Position numbers and translations under genes: made by a program. The notes under the pieces were generated by a model, which saw only the letters and a list, made by a program, of their open reading frames with translations, was not told where the DNA came from and did not search any database. A DNA stretch of 64,000 bases. It comes from Glandiceps talaboti (lineage: Eukaryota > Hemichordata > Enteropneusta > Spengelidae). The DNA lies in contig NC_135569.1 of the NCBI RefSeq assembly GCF_964340395.1, positions 2,327,400-2,391,399 on the forward strand, written 5' to 3'. Positions 11,483-38,200 of the stretch are shown piece by piece; position 1 is the stretch's first letter; each line of letters begins with the position of its first letter.

Positions 11483-11999
11483 CGTCGATTTTTTGGGGGT
11501 TGTCTGTTTGTTTGTTGGGGGGGTACATTTTATGTCGGCTTATGATTAGAAGTGATAACTTGCAAAGTGTGAGCCCCATTCTACAAAGGTTTATATGATC
11601 GAAAATAAACAAAACAAAGAATACATGAGTTGGCATGGCAACTACTATACTGTTAGAAAACAGCAGCTGTTCTAAACACCCCGGACATTTCAATCACATA
11701 GTCTTTCAAAGCCAACAAGAATTATTATGATCGACCCCAAATATATCGAAGGACCAGGACTATAAATCGTCGTTTAAACCACGTCCCTCTAAAGTTATGG
11801 CATACCATGGTCAAAGACGCACCTAGTCTCGCAACAAGTCCTCAGATCTAGCACTCGGTCGGCAGGATGCTGTGAAAGATCAGGATGGTAACCTTTGGTG
11901 GACAGCTTCACAGGTATCAAAGAGTATTAATTTTCGTTGGTTGTGTCAGCGGGAACAATTCGCCGCTCTGACTTGTTAGAATGCAAAGAATTATTAATC

Positions 12000-12175
12000 T
12001 AATCTAATCTAATCTAATCTAATCTAATATAACCCAACACAGCACAACACAATATATAATATAATATAACATAATATGATATAATAAATATGATATAATA
12101 ATAAATATAATATGATATAATATAACATAACATAACATAACATAATATAATATAATATATAATGTAATATAATGT
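12000..12175. repeat. AATCT and ATAAT-rich simple sequence
   Basis: Begins with about six AATCT pentamers and passes into irregular ATAAT/ACATA simple sequence. It is not telomeric. Confidence 0.8.
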
Positions 12176-12580
12176 ATTCTACTAATAAAAGGACAATAAC
12201 TCAACCTCTCATTTAAATATATAGCTTCGGCCGAAATCGGATGAAAAGTACGTTGCAATTGGCATGAGATGAAATCGTGGCAATTTGTTAGCATAAATTG
12301 AGAATACACCTGGCTAAGGTGTTGTAATATGCTAATTGGTTTAGTTGTGTGAGATTGAACCAATCATTGCTAACATCCTCCACTACCATTTATTGTTCGA
12401 AACGAATGCAATTAAGGTAACACAACTTTTGATTTGCTAAGCTCAATACTTAACCAAATTAGCAACAGCTAGCTACCAAGTGTGAAAACTACATGATCTT
12501 TTGTCAGTCATTTTGGAAAACGATTTCATTTGCACATGAACAGTAGACTGTCGAGAAGCTTACAGATTCCATCTACAGAA

Positions 12581-25458
<12,878 letters not shown>

Positions 25459-26184
25459 TACAGCGCTAACTCAACAGGCAGGAAATGATACAGCACTAAC
25501 TCAACAGGCAGGAAATGATACAGCACTAACTCAACTGGCAGGAAATAATACCATAGCAGCACTACAAACTCAGTTGGCAGAAAATGGTACAGCACAACAA
25601 ACTCAACAGGCAGGAAATAATAGAGTACTTCAAAATTCATTAGATGGGAAATGATACAGCGCTAACTCAACAGGCAGGAAATGATACAGCACTAACTCAA
25701 CAGGCAGGAAATGATACAGCACTAACTCAACTGGCAGGAAATAATACCATAGCAGCACTACAAACTCAGTTGGCAGAAAATGGTACAGCACAACAAACTC
25801 AACAGGCAGGAAATAATAGAGTACTTCAAAATTCATTAGATGGGAAATGATACAGCGCTAACTCAACAGGCAGGAAATGATACAGCACTAACTCAACTGG
25901 CAGGAAATGATACAGCACTAACTCAACTGGCAGGAAATAATACAACAGGTTAAACTCATTTGGCAGGAATGATACTATATCTGAACTCAGAGCTATGAAT
26001 GAATCAGGGTTGAAAGTCCAAAAGAAAGATTTGTGAAAATAATGCAGTAATAAAAATGAGTGCTAAGATTCTTAAATCTGGACAGCCAGTTGGGAAGTAG
26101 TTATTTTTTTAAATTATGTTTACATGTTTAGTTAAAGGTTAATAGTGCATTTTGTTTTAGATTTATGGTAGACTATTTCAAAAT

Positions 26185-26296
<112 letters not shown>

Positions 26297-26847
26297 TATA
26301 TATGTATTACTAGCTATTACATTGTATTATCCAACTTATTCAATTTTAGTGACCAATTACCATTTCATTAGTTACGTGAAGTTATATAATTTCATCCAAA
26401 ATGAACTTGAGTTTAGAAGTGATTCTAGGCACACCAAGTCAAGCTAAAGGTTTGCTAAAAAGAGTCCTACCCTATTTTTTGAGATTGTAATCTTTTTTCT
26501 TTTTTTTATCTCTTGTACACAAAATCAACCCTTCAAAATTGGATAAACACCAGAACAGGCAAATGTTCAATATTTTGACAATATCTCTAAAATATTGAAG
26601 GTGATTGTGTGTAATTTCTTTGCAGTTCTATGTTGATCAGTGAGTATGTTGACTTTTTTATTTACTTTTCAGGTAAAATGTAGAACAGATTGAACTGAAA
26701 ATGATACTGTATAATATAGTAAATTGTCTGTACAATAAAAGACACCATTAGACAGATAAAGGGTTTGGACAGGACTGAGAATGTCCACAGTTGTCATATT
26801 TCAATAGTCACTTTGAGGCCTGTTGAGGTTTACCTTATGTCTGCATG

Positions 26848-26849
<2 letters not shown>

Positions 26850-26931
<82 letters not shown>

Positions 26932-26955
26932 CGCGCGCGCGCGCGTGCGCGCGCC
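26850..26955. repeat. (GT)n-(GC)n tract
   Basis: GT repeats pass into GCGCGCGC and GTGCGC. Alternating purine-pyrimidine of this kind can adopt Z-DNA. Confidence 0.9.
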
Positions 26956-27860
26956 TGTGTGTTTGGTGCCATGGGTGGATGGCAATAAAATCTGATATGG
27001 TGAAAGTGGCTCAGTTGCTTTATTTTTACCTATATGTTCATCACTTAGTATCATTTATTTTCCATTCTGTTGTTCCGGGTGATTGCTGCCTGTGAATATA
27101 TTATTTCTGCTGATTCCCATGATGCAGTAGCCCATGGCAAAGATGCCCTATTAAAACTAAATAGATGAAGTTATTGTATACTTTATGAAAATATCTCCAT
27201 TTCCTAGAGTGGTGTTTCTCTTTAACAAGCATAAATACCCTAGCAACATAAACATTCTAACATATTACATAATAGAATGGGTTTATAGAGTTGGAAAGAG
27301 TTCCGCCGGGCCCTCTCAAAAATTGATGGTTAATATGTGCATACCTTGCACTAGCAGCCCACAAATAAATCAGCTAACTAAGAATGTGTCAAGTTTTACG
27401 AGACTACTTTTGGCTAGCTTCCTCGGCGGCATTGAATTTTCGGTCACTTTTAGAGCAGAATCGCCTGAGGTGGCTAGCAGCTAGCCTAGCCATTTAGAGA
27501 CATGGAAATAGCCTAATTATTAAAAACAATTATGCAAATGACTCATTAATATTCATTGTTAATTTAAGTTAGATCATGGATGTATTAGGGGATATTACAT
27601 CCATGGTGAGATCTCCTCCTTGCAGATGGAGTACATGTAATTCGGAACTCGATTCTGACAATTATCCCTCCCTTCCCCCCCCCCCCCATATCGCGTACAC
27701 GCGGCCCCGCACTCTGCAAAAGCAGGACTAAAGTTAGATCTGTTTTATATCGTGTTTCGGTGGAAACACCGATGACGGTATAAAAAATATTCGTAAATAC
27801 CTAATAACGCCATTATTTTGTATTATGACCATCCTTGAATAGAATATTAGCTGCTTGAAT

Positions 27861-28233
27861 CACAGGGAGCTCAGGCTCAGTTAGTTTTTTTACAAATATA
27901 AACAAACAAGTAAACAAACAAAACACAAACAAATAAACAAAACAAATAAACAAAATAAACCGACAAATGAGTAGATACATACATGAGTAAACGACAACCA
28001 ACCAATGAACAAACAAACACTGCGCCCCCCCCCCCGAAATGGTCACATATGGAAATAACCCACATATGTGACCATTTCGGGGGGGGGGGGGCAGTGTTTG
28101 TTTGTTTATTGGTTGGTTGTCGTTTACTCATGTATGTATCTACTCATTTGTCGGTTTATTTTGTTTGTTTGTTTTGTTTATTTGTTTGCATGTGTGTGTG
28201 TAAACAAAACTAACTGAGCCTGAGCTCCCTGTG
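27861..28233. mobile_element. Fold-back palindromic element
   Basis: Two nearly perfect inverted arms (27861-28051 and 28063-28233) are separated by only 11 bp. Ends are CACAGGG and CCCTGTG. An identical 7 bp direct repeat, CTTGAAT, flanks the element at 27854-27860 and 28234-28240, the mark of transposition. Arms hold C-run/G-run blocks of about 12 and AAACAAAC-type sequence. The terminal CAGGG resembles hAT-type ends, but hAT duplications are 8 bp. It has no coding capacity and lies about 130 bp upstream of the DNAJC11 start. Confidence 0.85.
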
Positions 28234-28354
28234 CTTGAATGGAGTATTATTAGCTCACAAGTTGACTGGAACTTTTAGCGCAGAGGTTCAGCCGTGGTTT
28301 GATAAAGCGCCATCTGGCGACGACAGATTCTCACTCGTGCGCGGACGGACTATG

Positions 28355-28378
28355 TTTGAAATAAAATGGCGGCGCCCA
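28355..28378 (+). promoter_or_regulatory. TISU/YY1-like element over the DNAJC11 start codon
   Basis: The start codon sits in AAAATGGCGGCGCC. This closely resembles the known TISU/YY1 motif (SAAGATGGCGGC), which sets both transcription start and translation start in housekeeping mRNAs with very short 5' leaders. One position differs (A for G before ATG). The use is inferred. Confidence 0.45.
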
Positions 28379-31300
28379 TAGACGACGATAACTTGCCGAG
28401 AAATGACGACTATTATTCTCTGTTGAATGCAGGCAAAGAGGTAGACATCGTTACAATTGTATATGCATGTGTTGTGAGGTTAATAATGGTGCAGAATTCG
28501 TCAAAATCTAGATGTTAGGAAAGAAACTACGTAATGTTCAGCATAAGTTACTTCATGGGATTGGATATTTATCATGTGCTAGCTGAACTATGGTTGGAAA
28601 AGATCACACACAAAATTAGGGGGGGGGGGAGTAGTGATTACCAAATGTACATTTGCGACATTGTTCGAAAACACTGAACCCAGCCATCCAAGAGATGCAT
28701 GTTTTGAATTGGACGACTCGAGTAACAGCTGTCATATTAACTCTTGTCTGGTGATCTAAATCCAACTTCTGAGTCCATATTAATTAGGGTCGTTGATTGC
28801 GCATGGAGTTGTATCCAGTCAAAACGTCCCCAGGTCAAAACGTCCCCGGTTTCCATAAGTCAAAACGTCCCCACGTCAAAACGTCCCCGTCTTTCCATTT
28901 TCCTCGACCCAAACTATTTGTGTGTGAGTGTGTGTGTGTTACATTATATCCTTATTTCTTACTATTTCTTACATCACAATACAGTAATGTGACTGCGTAC
29001 CCACCTCAGGTGCCCAAAATACGTTTATGCGGCTCCCATGGATCGGCTAACACAAGTGCTAATTAGCGACACAAATGAAGAGGGCGGTAAGGTTTGAAGT
29101 CACGCATGGCGACGATTCAAATACTTGAATGTATTTAGCACATCATGCAAATATAGTTAATCGTGATGAACGAAAGTAGTATGCACTGGCAAGTCGGTGA
29201 AAACTAAATTGTATCTTTCACGGTAAATCACGAACAGAAAATGGTTCGGAATATGGGCATCGATACTTGACCGTGTTTTAGGGAAGGAACGGAAACTGTT
29301 ACACAGTCAAGTCTCTCGGTTAAATTTTGGTCATACCCGAGGACGTTTTGACCCGGGGACGTTTTGGTCATACCCGGGGACGTTTTGACCCGGGGACGTT
29401 ATGACTGGTAAGCTCTAGCCCCCTCCCCCCTGTGTAGCCGAGGAAAATACAAGCAACATATAAAGTGGCCTTCTCACTAGGAGTTGAAGGAGAGTATTGA
29501 CAAAACCATTGTCATAAGTATATATTCTCAGTCTTGGTTACCCGGACTGTCACTGCTGCTGGGGGGCCTGGGTAACCGAGACGTTTACCAGTCATAACGT
29601 CCCCGCGTCAAAACGTCCCTGGGTCAAAACGTCCCCGGGTATGACCAAAACGTCCCCGGGTCAAAAACGTCCCCGGGTCAAAACGTCCTCGGGTATGACC
29701 AAAATTTAACCAAGAGACTTGACTGTGTAACAGTTTCCGTTCCTTCCCTAAAACACGGTCACCTTTAGTACATCTTCTGTGTTGCCAACGTTGGCACACA
29801 TCGCACTCTGCTGATGTTTGGTGACTTCTAAACTGCACTTGATACACGGGAATTCAGGTTCTACGAAACGGCGTTTGTTGATATGTCTGGTATTCATGAT
29901 GATGATGATGATGATAGTGATGACGTTGAAAATTTCATTTAGGAAGATAAGGTAAAGTTGCTCGCTTGTCGATAATTCGATACAAGTGTACGAAGGTATC
30001 GGTTTTGCGTAGATTTTTTATACTTTGCGATTGGCAATCACGTGATGCTTAGCCGATCCATGGGAGCCGCATAAACGTATTTTGGGCACCTGAGGTGGGT
30101 ACGCAGTCACATTACTGTATTGTGATGTAAGAAATAGTAAGAAATAAGGATATAATGTAACACACACACACACACACTCACACACAAATAGTTTGGGTCG
30201 AGGAAAATGGAAAGACGGGGACGTTTTGACCTGGGGACGTTTTGACCAGGGGACGTTTTGACTTATGGAAACCGGGGACGTTTTGACCCGGGGACGTTTT
30301 GACTGGATACCACCGAGACTCATATATTCTCTGTTCCAAATGTGTATTCTAATCTTGCAGGCCACAAATGACGAGCTAAAAATTGCTTATAGACGTGCCT
30401 GTATGATCTATCACCCTGACAAACATCAAGACCCTGCCAAGAAAGATGCAGCTGAAAAACTGTTCAGTAAAATCCAGAAAGCTTATGAAGGTAAGCAATA
30501 TATAACCCAGGTAATATAGACTTCAAAGCTGGAGTAAATTACATTGAGAAAAAAAAAAGTCTTGCACTGTTTGACAAATATCATACTATTACTAACAAAG
30601 CTACATTTTGAAGATAAAATGTAGCAGTGTTAGTAAGATTTTTGTCAAGCCAAGCAACGTTTTCTTTCAGGCATCATGACTTTCATAGTACATTTTGTAC
30701 TCGTAGTTGTCAAAATGAGAATCAAGTATAGTCTTGCTTACCCAGACTCTCATTTGTGGTGTTCTCGTAGGTAGAGCCCTCAGTGGCGAGAGTCTGGGTA
30801 ACTGGAACTAAATCCTCACGCAAGTATGGTTGCTGAAAATTGTTAACTGTGTCGGAAAATAAACAACTTGTCAGGACAATGAGCCCCAGATTTCTTTGTT
30901 ATTGCAAAAGGACTAAGAATGAGCTTTCTTCAGAGAGCATTCAAGAACTTTGATTTGGAGCCTGAGGTGCATTGTTTTATGACCTTGATTTACTCCTGTG
31001 TACTTACAAACGATTAACCACTCTTCTAATCACAGTGTCTCATGTATTGAAACTTTCAGTTCTGAGTAACCCTCAGTCCAGGGCTATATATGATATATAT
31101 GGAGAAAAAGGCTTGGAAGCTGGTTGGGAGCTGGTTGAAAGACGTCAAACTCCTTCTGAAATACGAGCAGAGTATGAAAGGCTAAGAAGAGAACGTGAAG
31201 AAAGACACCTTCAACAAAGAACAAATCCTCGGGTGAGAATCTTGAATTTGATATTTCGCATATACAATGGAATAAGCAGTTGTATGCTGTGTATTTTTAA

Positions 31301-34300
31301 TAATGTAAAGATATTGACAGCTTTGTCTGAGCAAACGCCACACAACATCATTACCCCAATCAATCCCCATATAATTCCTTTAACTATACCGCTCAGTGGA
31401 AGTGTCATTGAAATGATTACATATGTACCAGAGATTACTTGCACCAGTGTGCACGCATACTAGTGGTATTTGTTCTGTAGTGCAATACCGAAAACATTAT
31501 TGCATAGCTGCATGCAAATGATATGCACATATATATATATATATGGGGGGCGGGGGGTCAGCCTGTTTTTGGTTTTACAGATAGGGGGGTTTAGGATGTG
31601 ATTGTTCGTTGTACACAAAAGTGTGTGATTTCATAGTTTCATTTTATTGAAATTTGTTGTTTTGGATAAACATATGTAATAATAACAGAAGCACATTCCG
31701 TGTGAGTGCCAGTGTGTGTACTCAAGGGTATCTACACTTGCTACATTCATGAAAGTCCTGCTACTTGTGCAAATACCACGAGTAAGCCACACTTGCTCTC
31801 GTGACTTGGGCATCAAGGTCTTCTGTCATAGTATTTGTAGTATTTTGTAGTCAGAAAGTTACAATGTAACAATTCTAGGCCTGGTTTGATTGGTGGAGAT
31901 ATTGTTTTGAATGATGCCTCACACTGATAATGCCAAGTGTTTCAAGTAATTAAAAGTGTTGTGTCCTGTAACCATGATTGATTATCACTTTGTTTTTTCT
32001 TGACTTTACCTTTAGGGCACAATATCCGTTGGTATCAATGCAACAGAGCTGTTTGACCAGTATGAAGACTTTGATGACTATGACTATGGGTAAGATAAAA
32101 TGCTGCCCTCTAGAGGTGAACTCTGGCTTCACAACATTACCTTAGCTAGCTACAAATAACAGTCCTAAACTTAGTACATGCTTGCATGAGTCTGTTTAGC
32201 TAGCTATAGTGAATCTATAATAAGTCACTTTGCATATATGTGCTTGCATGAAGTAGCAAAGATTGCTTGTACCTAACATACTTGGATACTGCGTTGTCTC
32301 CCAATCCCTAATTTGATATTCGTATATATCATCACATGACTTTGCCACCTAGGTCAGCGATAACAGAGAGCCTGGACAACAACAGTAGCCAGCAAAATCA
32401 TGATGTGTGTTTTACTGTGAAATTTACAATATATGGCATCACAATTTTGTGGTGTGAGATATAAATGAATTTGATTTCTTCCTATAGGGGGTCTCCATCA
32501 ATTGAAGTCAGTCACATGACTATAACCCAGTCTATAGAAGCACCACTCACCATCTCAGAGACAGCCACACTATCCGGTAATTTACATACACAGAATGGAA
32601 CTGGTAGTGGTCAGATATCTGCCTCTCTGAGACACATTCTCTCCTCAAATGGTTGGGCAGAGGTAAGCTTTGGTTTGAAGTTGTTGTCATTTGTTACATA
32701 TGCATTTATTGAAGCTCTTTTCTTGAATTTGTGCAACCCCTTTAATTTCTACCCAGAATTCCAAGTACTAATGCACTCAGATAGTGTAGGTATGCTAATG
32801 AGTGTGTGCAAACACTCATGCTACACTTGTGAAAGTACTGCCACAGAAAACACTGCAAACACTTGTGCAAATATTCCAAGTACATGATGATGTACACCAC
32901 ATTTGCACTCTTGCATCATGGGATTCTGTCATAGTATTCAGCGGCCATGTTTGATTCTAGAATGGCTTAATTTTCATATTATTTTGAATTTTACGACCCC
33001 ATAATTCTTTGCATGATTTTTAAATGAGAATGGATGAAACTTTTCTTGAACAATTGAACATTAAATAGATTTATTTTATTTGTAAGAAAATGTTGACCCT
33101 GTATAACATGATGGATTGACAGAAATCTGACTTATACAATTCTTTCTTGTTTCATTTCCAGTTTGAATTTGGTGCTGGTGGTGGACCAATGATAGGTATC
33201 AAAGGATTCAGAAATATCACTCGAAGAAGGTATGAATTTTCCTTATCTTAGGTAGAATATACCTCAGGGACAGATTTCCCTGAAATCAAAGTTCTTAAAT
33301 TCTCTCCAGAATTTGTCGTATAAAAGTTTGTTGTTGGTCCATTTGACATGAGAAAAGAAATTTGGAGTCTCACTGTTTTGTTTTGGAAGGTTGAAGACAG
33401 TGATTACTTGATTGGCTGATAGTGACTAATCAAACCCATGTGATCACTTGTCCTACTGTACAATGTACACATAGCTTCCTACAGTAAAAATGAAGGTTTC
33501 TGAAAGCATTGTTGTAGACTTAATGGTGCTTTTCGTTCCCCTTCAGACATACACTACATTCACTTAGGTCTTTATAACCCTATACCTAGAATCCAAACAG
33601 TATAGATGATGTTGTATTCACCAGATTCTCCGGGGCCAGTGGAAGTCAGAGGTAGTCTGGGTAACCGAGACTAATATAGCATGTGGTCAGAGGTAGTCTG
33701 GGTAACTGGGACTAATATAGCATGTGGTCAGAGGTAGTCTGGGTAACCGAAACCAATATAGCATGTGGTCAGAGGTAGTCTGGGTAACTAAGACTAATAT
33801 AGCATGTGGTCAGAGGTAGTCTGGGTAACCGGGACTAATATAGCATGTGGTCAGAGGTAGTCTGGGTAACCGGGACTAATATAGCATGTGGTCAGAGGTA
33901 GTCTGGGTAACCGAGACTAATATAGCATGTGGTATTCCTTGTTATACATCTTGAGGAATAATGGAAGTTTGTAAAAGTAGTTGATAAATAGAGAATATCA
34001 ATATTAAGGTTTGGATGTACAGAATGTCTGCAAAGCCATATTAAGGGTCTAATGATGTAATTTTAAATTCAACAGTTTTGGTACCTGTCAAGCACTTTTA
34101 CAGATAATGCCAAATGGAGCAGTGAAACCAGTTGTAAATACAGGTAATTACATCTTGTCACATTTATTGCATGTGTTGGATTGAATGACTGTAATTTGGA
34201 CAACACATCATACATGTATTGAGAGATTTACAAACACGGGCTCATTAATTGAAAAGTTAAAAACTGAACATACCTGTAGCAACCCATAACACACTAATAG

Positions 34301-35143
34301 CAGCACTCCCATAGTAACCCTTAACACACCCATAACAACACTCTCATAACCCACAGCATACCCATAGCAACCCATAACACACTTATAGCAACACTCCCAT
34401 AGCAGCCCTTAACACACTTGTAGCAACACTCCCATAGCATACTCATAGCAACCCTTAACACACCCATAACAACACTCTCATAACCCACAGCATACCCATA
34501 GCAACCCATAACACACTTATAGCAACACTCCCATAGCAGCCCTTAACACACTTGTAGCAACACTCCCATAGCATACTCATAGCAACCCTTAACACACCCA
34601 TAACAACACTCTCATAACCCACAGCATACCCATAGCAACCCATAACACACTTATAGCAACACTCCCATAGCATACCCATAGCAACCCTTAACACACTCGT
34701 AGCAACACTCCCATAGCATACTCATAGCAACCCTTAACACACCCATAGCAACACTCGCATAACTCAAAGCATATCCATAGCAACCCATAGTACACTCATA
34801 GCAGCACTTCTATACATGTAGTATACCTCTAGCAACCGATCTTGCACTCATAACAATGCATCAAACCCATAGCAACCTATAACACACACATAATAATTGT
34901 AAAGCGCTTTGAGCACGGAGTGGGAAAGCGCTATATAAGAACCCAACATTATTAACATTATTATTGTTCTGAAACATAGATTATACTGTACTTCTGTTCT
35001 ATTACAGTATTGGCTAGGCAGCTAGATAAACATACTGTTGGTTATTTAACATGGAAGTGGGGTGGACCATCGTCTATGAATAGTATGCTAATTAGAGATA
35101 CTCAGCATAGCCACTTTATGATGCAATTTCAGGTAAGTCAAGG

Positions 35144-35220
<77 letters not shown>

Positions 35221-38200
35221 ACTGAAGAAATCTTTAGGCATTTTCATAAACTCTAAAATCTCTTTTCTTCATTGGAACGTTGTAGTTTGTGATTACTTGA
35301 TTGGCTGGAAGGTTGTAGACAGTGATTACTTGATTGGCTGATAGTGACTAATCAAACCCATGTGATCACTTGTCCTACTGTACAATGTACACATATCTTC
35401 CTACAGTAAAAATGAAGGTTTCTGAAAGCATTGTTGTAGACTTAATGGTGCTTTTCGTTCCCCTTCAGACAAACACTTCATTCATGCAGGTCTTTATAAC
35501 CATGGTAGTTGACTTGATGAAATGAAGAAGTATTCAAGTCTAAGTACAAAGTATCATACATTTGTAGACATTTACCTTCAGTTTTAGGGAGCTTATGTCA
35601 TTATTTTGTCTGTCTATCTGTCTGTCTGTCTGTATGTATGAATGAATGTATGTATGTATGTATGTATGTATGTATGTATGTATGTATGTATGTATGTATG
35701 TATGTATGTATGTATGTATGTATGTATGTATGTATGTATGTATGTATGTATGTATGTATGTATGTATGTATGTATGTATGTATGTATGTATGTATGTATG
35801 TATGTATGTATGTATGTATGTATGTATGTCTGTCTGTCTGTCTGTCTGTCTGTGTTTCTGTCTCTGTCTCTGTCTATGTTTATTTGTCTGTCTGTTTGTC
35901 TGTGGCTGTCTCTCTGTCTTTGTCTCTGTCTGTCTGTCTGTCTCTCTGTCTATGTTTATTTGTCTGTTTGTCTCTGTCTGTCTGTGTATGTATGTCTGTC
36001 AGTCTGATTGATGTCATTTTACCTGATAGAATTTGTGATGCACATAGTAGTTTGTCAGCACATATTATGTTTGTATTTGTGAGATTTTGTCCTTCACTTG
36101 AGGGGGACTATGTTGATCTATGTTACACTCTTGTTAAAATCTCCCAATCTCAATAAACCTATTAATTTGAAAACAATCTTGATACACACACTTACACTCC
36201 ATGAGCTAATATCAAAATCTGTACCACAAATGCTATGAATCTTAATTATATTTCTGCTTTTTTTCTAAATCCATACAGCTAGGGATACCAATATCCTTTG
36301 TACTGTTTAGTTTTACAAAGAAATTTGAAGAGGAAGGCAAGGCTAGACTGGCTCTGAAGTAAGTCAGGTTGGACCAAGAAATAATAGTACTAATAAATTT
36401 AGGTTTGAAACTCACATCACCATCAAAGATAAAGTGAAAGGGACCATTGTCCAGAATTACACTGGCAAGCTAAGTATATGGCGTTCACACTGTAGCTGTA
36501 GGTGAATTTTATGTCTACATAAACAAAGAAATCACAGTTTTGTCAATGATTAACATTCATTGTGTAGTGCTTCCTGTTTAGTTTCTGGTGGAGTGGTTCC
36601 TGTTTAGTTTCTGGTGGAGTGGTTCCTGTTTAGTTTCTGGTGGAGTGCTTCCTGTTTAGTTTCTGGTGGAGTGTTTCCTGTTTAGTTTTTGATGGAGTGC
36701 TTCCTGTTTAGTTTCTGGCTTTGAGGTTAACAATACAGCATGGCTTTGTATTTAACATCAAAAGGAATAGCTTTCAACTCTTAAAGTGGCAATATGGATG
36801 AGGATTGGGTAGTTATTTTGGATTTTTTAATTTATAATACAATTTTACAATTTTACTTCCTACTTGAAAAATCAACATGAAACAATATAAACTAAGTCTA
36901 TGTTTGTGATAACATGATTGGCTGGATCTTGTAGACAGTCATTACTTGATTGGCTAGAAGTTGTAGGCAGTCATTACTTGATTGGCTGGAAGTTGTAGGC
37001 AGTCATTACTTGATTGGCTGGAAGTTGTAGGCAGTCATTACTTGATTGGCTGGATTTTGTAGACAGTCATTACTTGATTGGCTAGAAGTTGTAGGCAGTC
37101 ATTACTTGATTGGCTGGATTTTGTAGACAGTCATTACTTGATTGGCTAGAAGTTGTAGGCAGTCATTACTTGATTGGCTAGAAGTTGTAGGCAGTCATTA
37201 CTTGATTGGCTGGAAGTTGCAGACAATGATTACCTGATTGGCTGATGGTGACTAATCAAACCCATGTGATCACTTGTTCTGCAGTACAATGTACACCTTG
37301 CTTCCTACAGTAAAAATGAAGTTGGTAAAAACACTGTGAGAGAAATGATGGTGCTTTCGTCTGCTTCAGAACATTAAAACCCATATTGGCAACACAGTAC
37401 TTGTGATATGAATAATGAAAACTTTGGGTTGGTCTCTGAGTGACAGCAAGAAAACCCTTTAGTACATTTTCACCAGTGATTCTTTTCATTGATGGAGGTA
37501 CATACAAGTGGTTAGTAGAAGACTTTTAAACCTGGTACAAAGGTGACTAACATGTAACAATAGCAGACTTCTGCTCATACAGTTAGAAATCCTTCAAAAC
37601 TAAGAGATGTTTTGTTTGACTTGCTTCCTGTAGGGCTGGAACATTTGGTGCTACAGTTGAGTATGGTGGTGAGAAGAAGATATCAAAACACAGTAGAATT
37701 GGAGCAACTATGAGTATAGGTATACCAATAGGAGTCACTGTTAAAATCAAGTAAGTATAGATGGACCAATAGGAATCACTGTTACAATCAAGTAAGTATA
37801 GATAGACCAATAGGAATCACTGCTACAATCAAGTAAGTATAGGTAGACCAATAGGAATCACTGTTACAATCAATCAAGTATAGGTAGACCAATAGGAATC
37901 ACTGTTACAATCAATCAAGTATAGGTAGACCAATAGGAATCACTGTTACAATCAATCAAGTATAGGTAGACCAATAGGAATCACTGTTACAATCAAGCAA
38001 GTATAGGTAGACCAATAGGAATCACTGTTTAAATAAAGTAAAGGTACATAATAATTATGATTACTTGATTGGCTGGAAGGTTGCAGACAGTGATTACTTG
38101 ATTGGCTGGAAGTTGTAGACAGTGATTACTTGATTGGCTGATAGTGACTAATCAAACCCATGTGATCACTTGTCCTACTGTACAATGTACACATATCTTC

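Larger units (their letters stand above)
9747..12580. other. Divergent intergenic region between PARP and the lectin gene
   Basis: The two start codons face away from each other, so this 2.8 kb must hold both promoters. The PARP start is in sequence with several CG dinucleotides (9640-9830), but no TATA box is evident. The region also holds a dispersed repeat (10010-10195), a (GTT)n/(ATT)n tract (11391-11482) and A+T-rich simple sequence (12000-12175). No exon was recognised. Confidence 0.6.

Noticed and set aside
12000-12035. Interstitial telomere repeat
   Set aside because: The pentamer AATCT is not TTAGGG or its complement.
34321-34694. Minus-strand Cys/Tyr/Met-rich frames
   Set aside because: Produced by the CATAGCAACCC minisatellite in DNAJC11 intron 7.
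35638-36156. Three overlapping frames YVCMYVCM and LSVCLSVC
   Set aside because: TATG and TCTG microsatellite translated in three frames.
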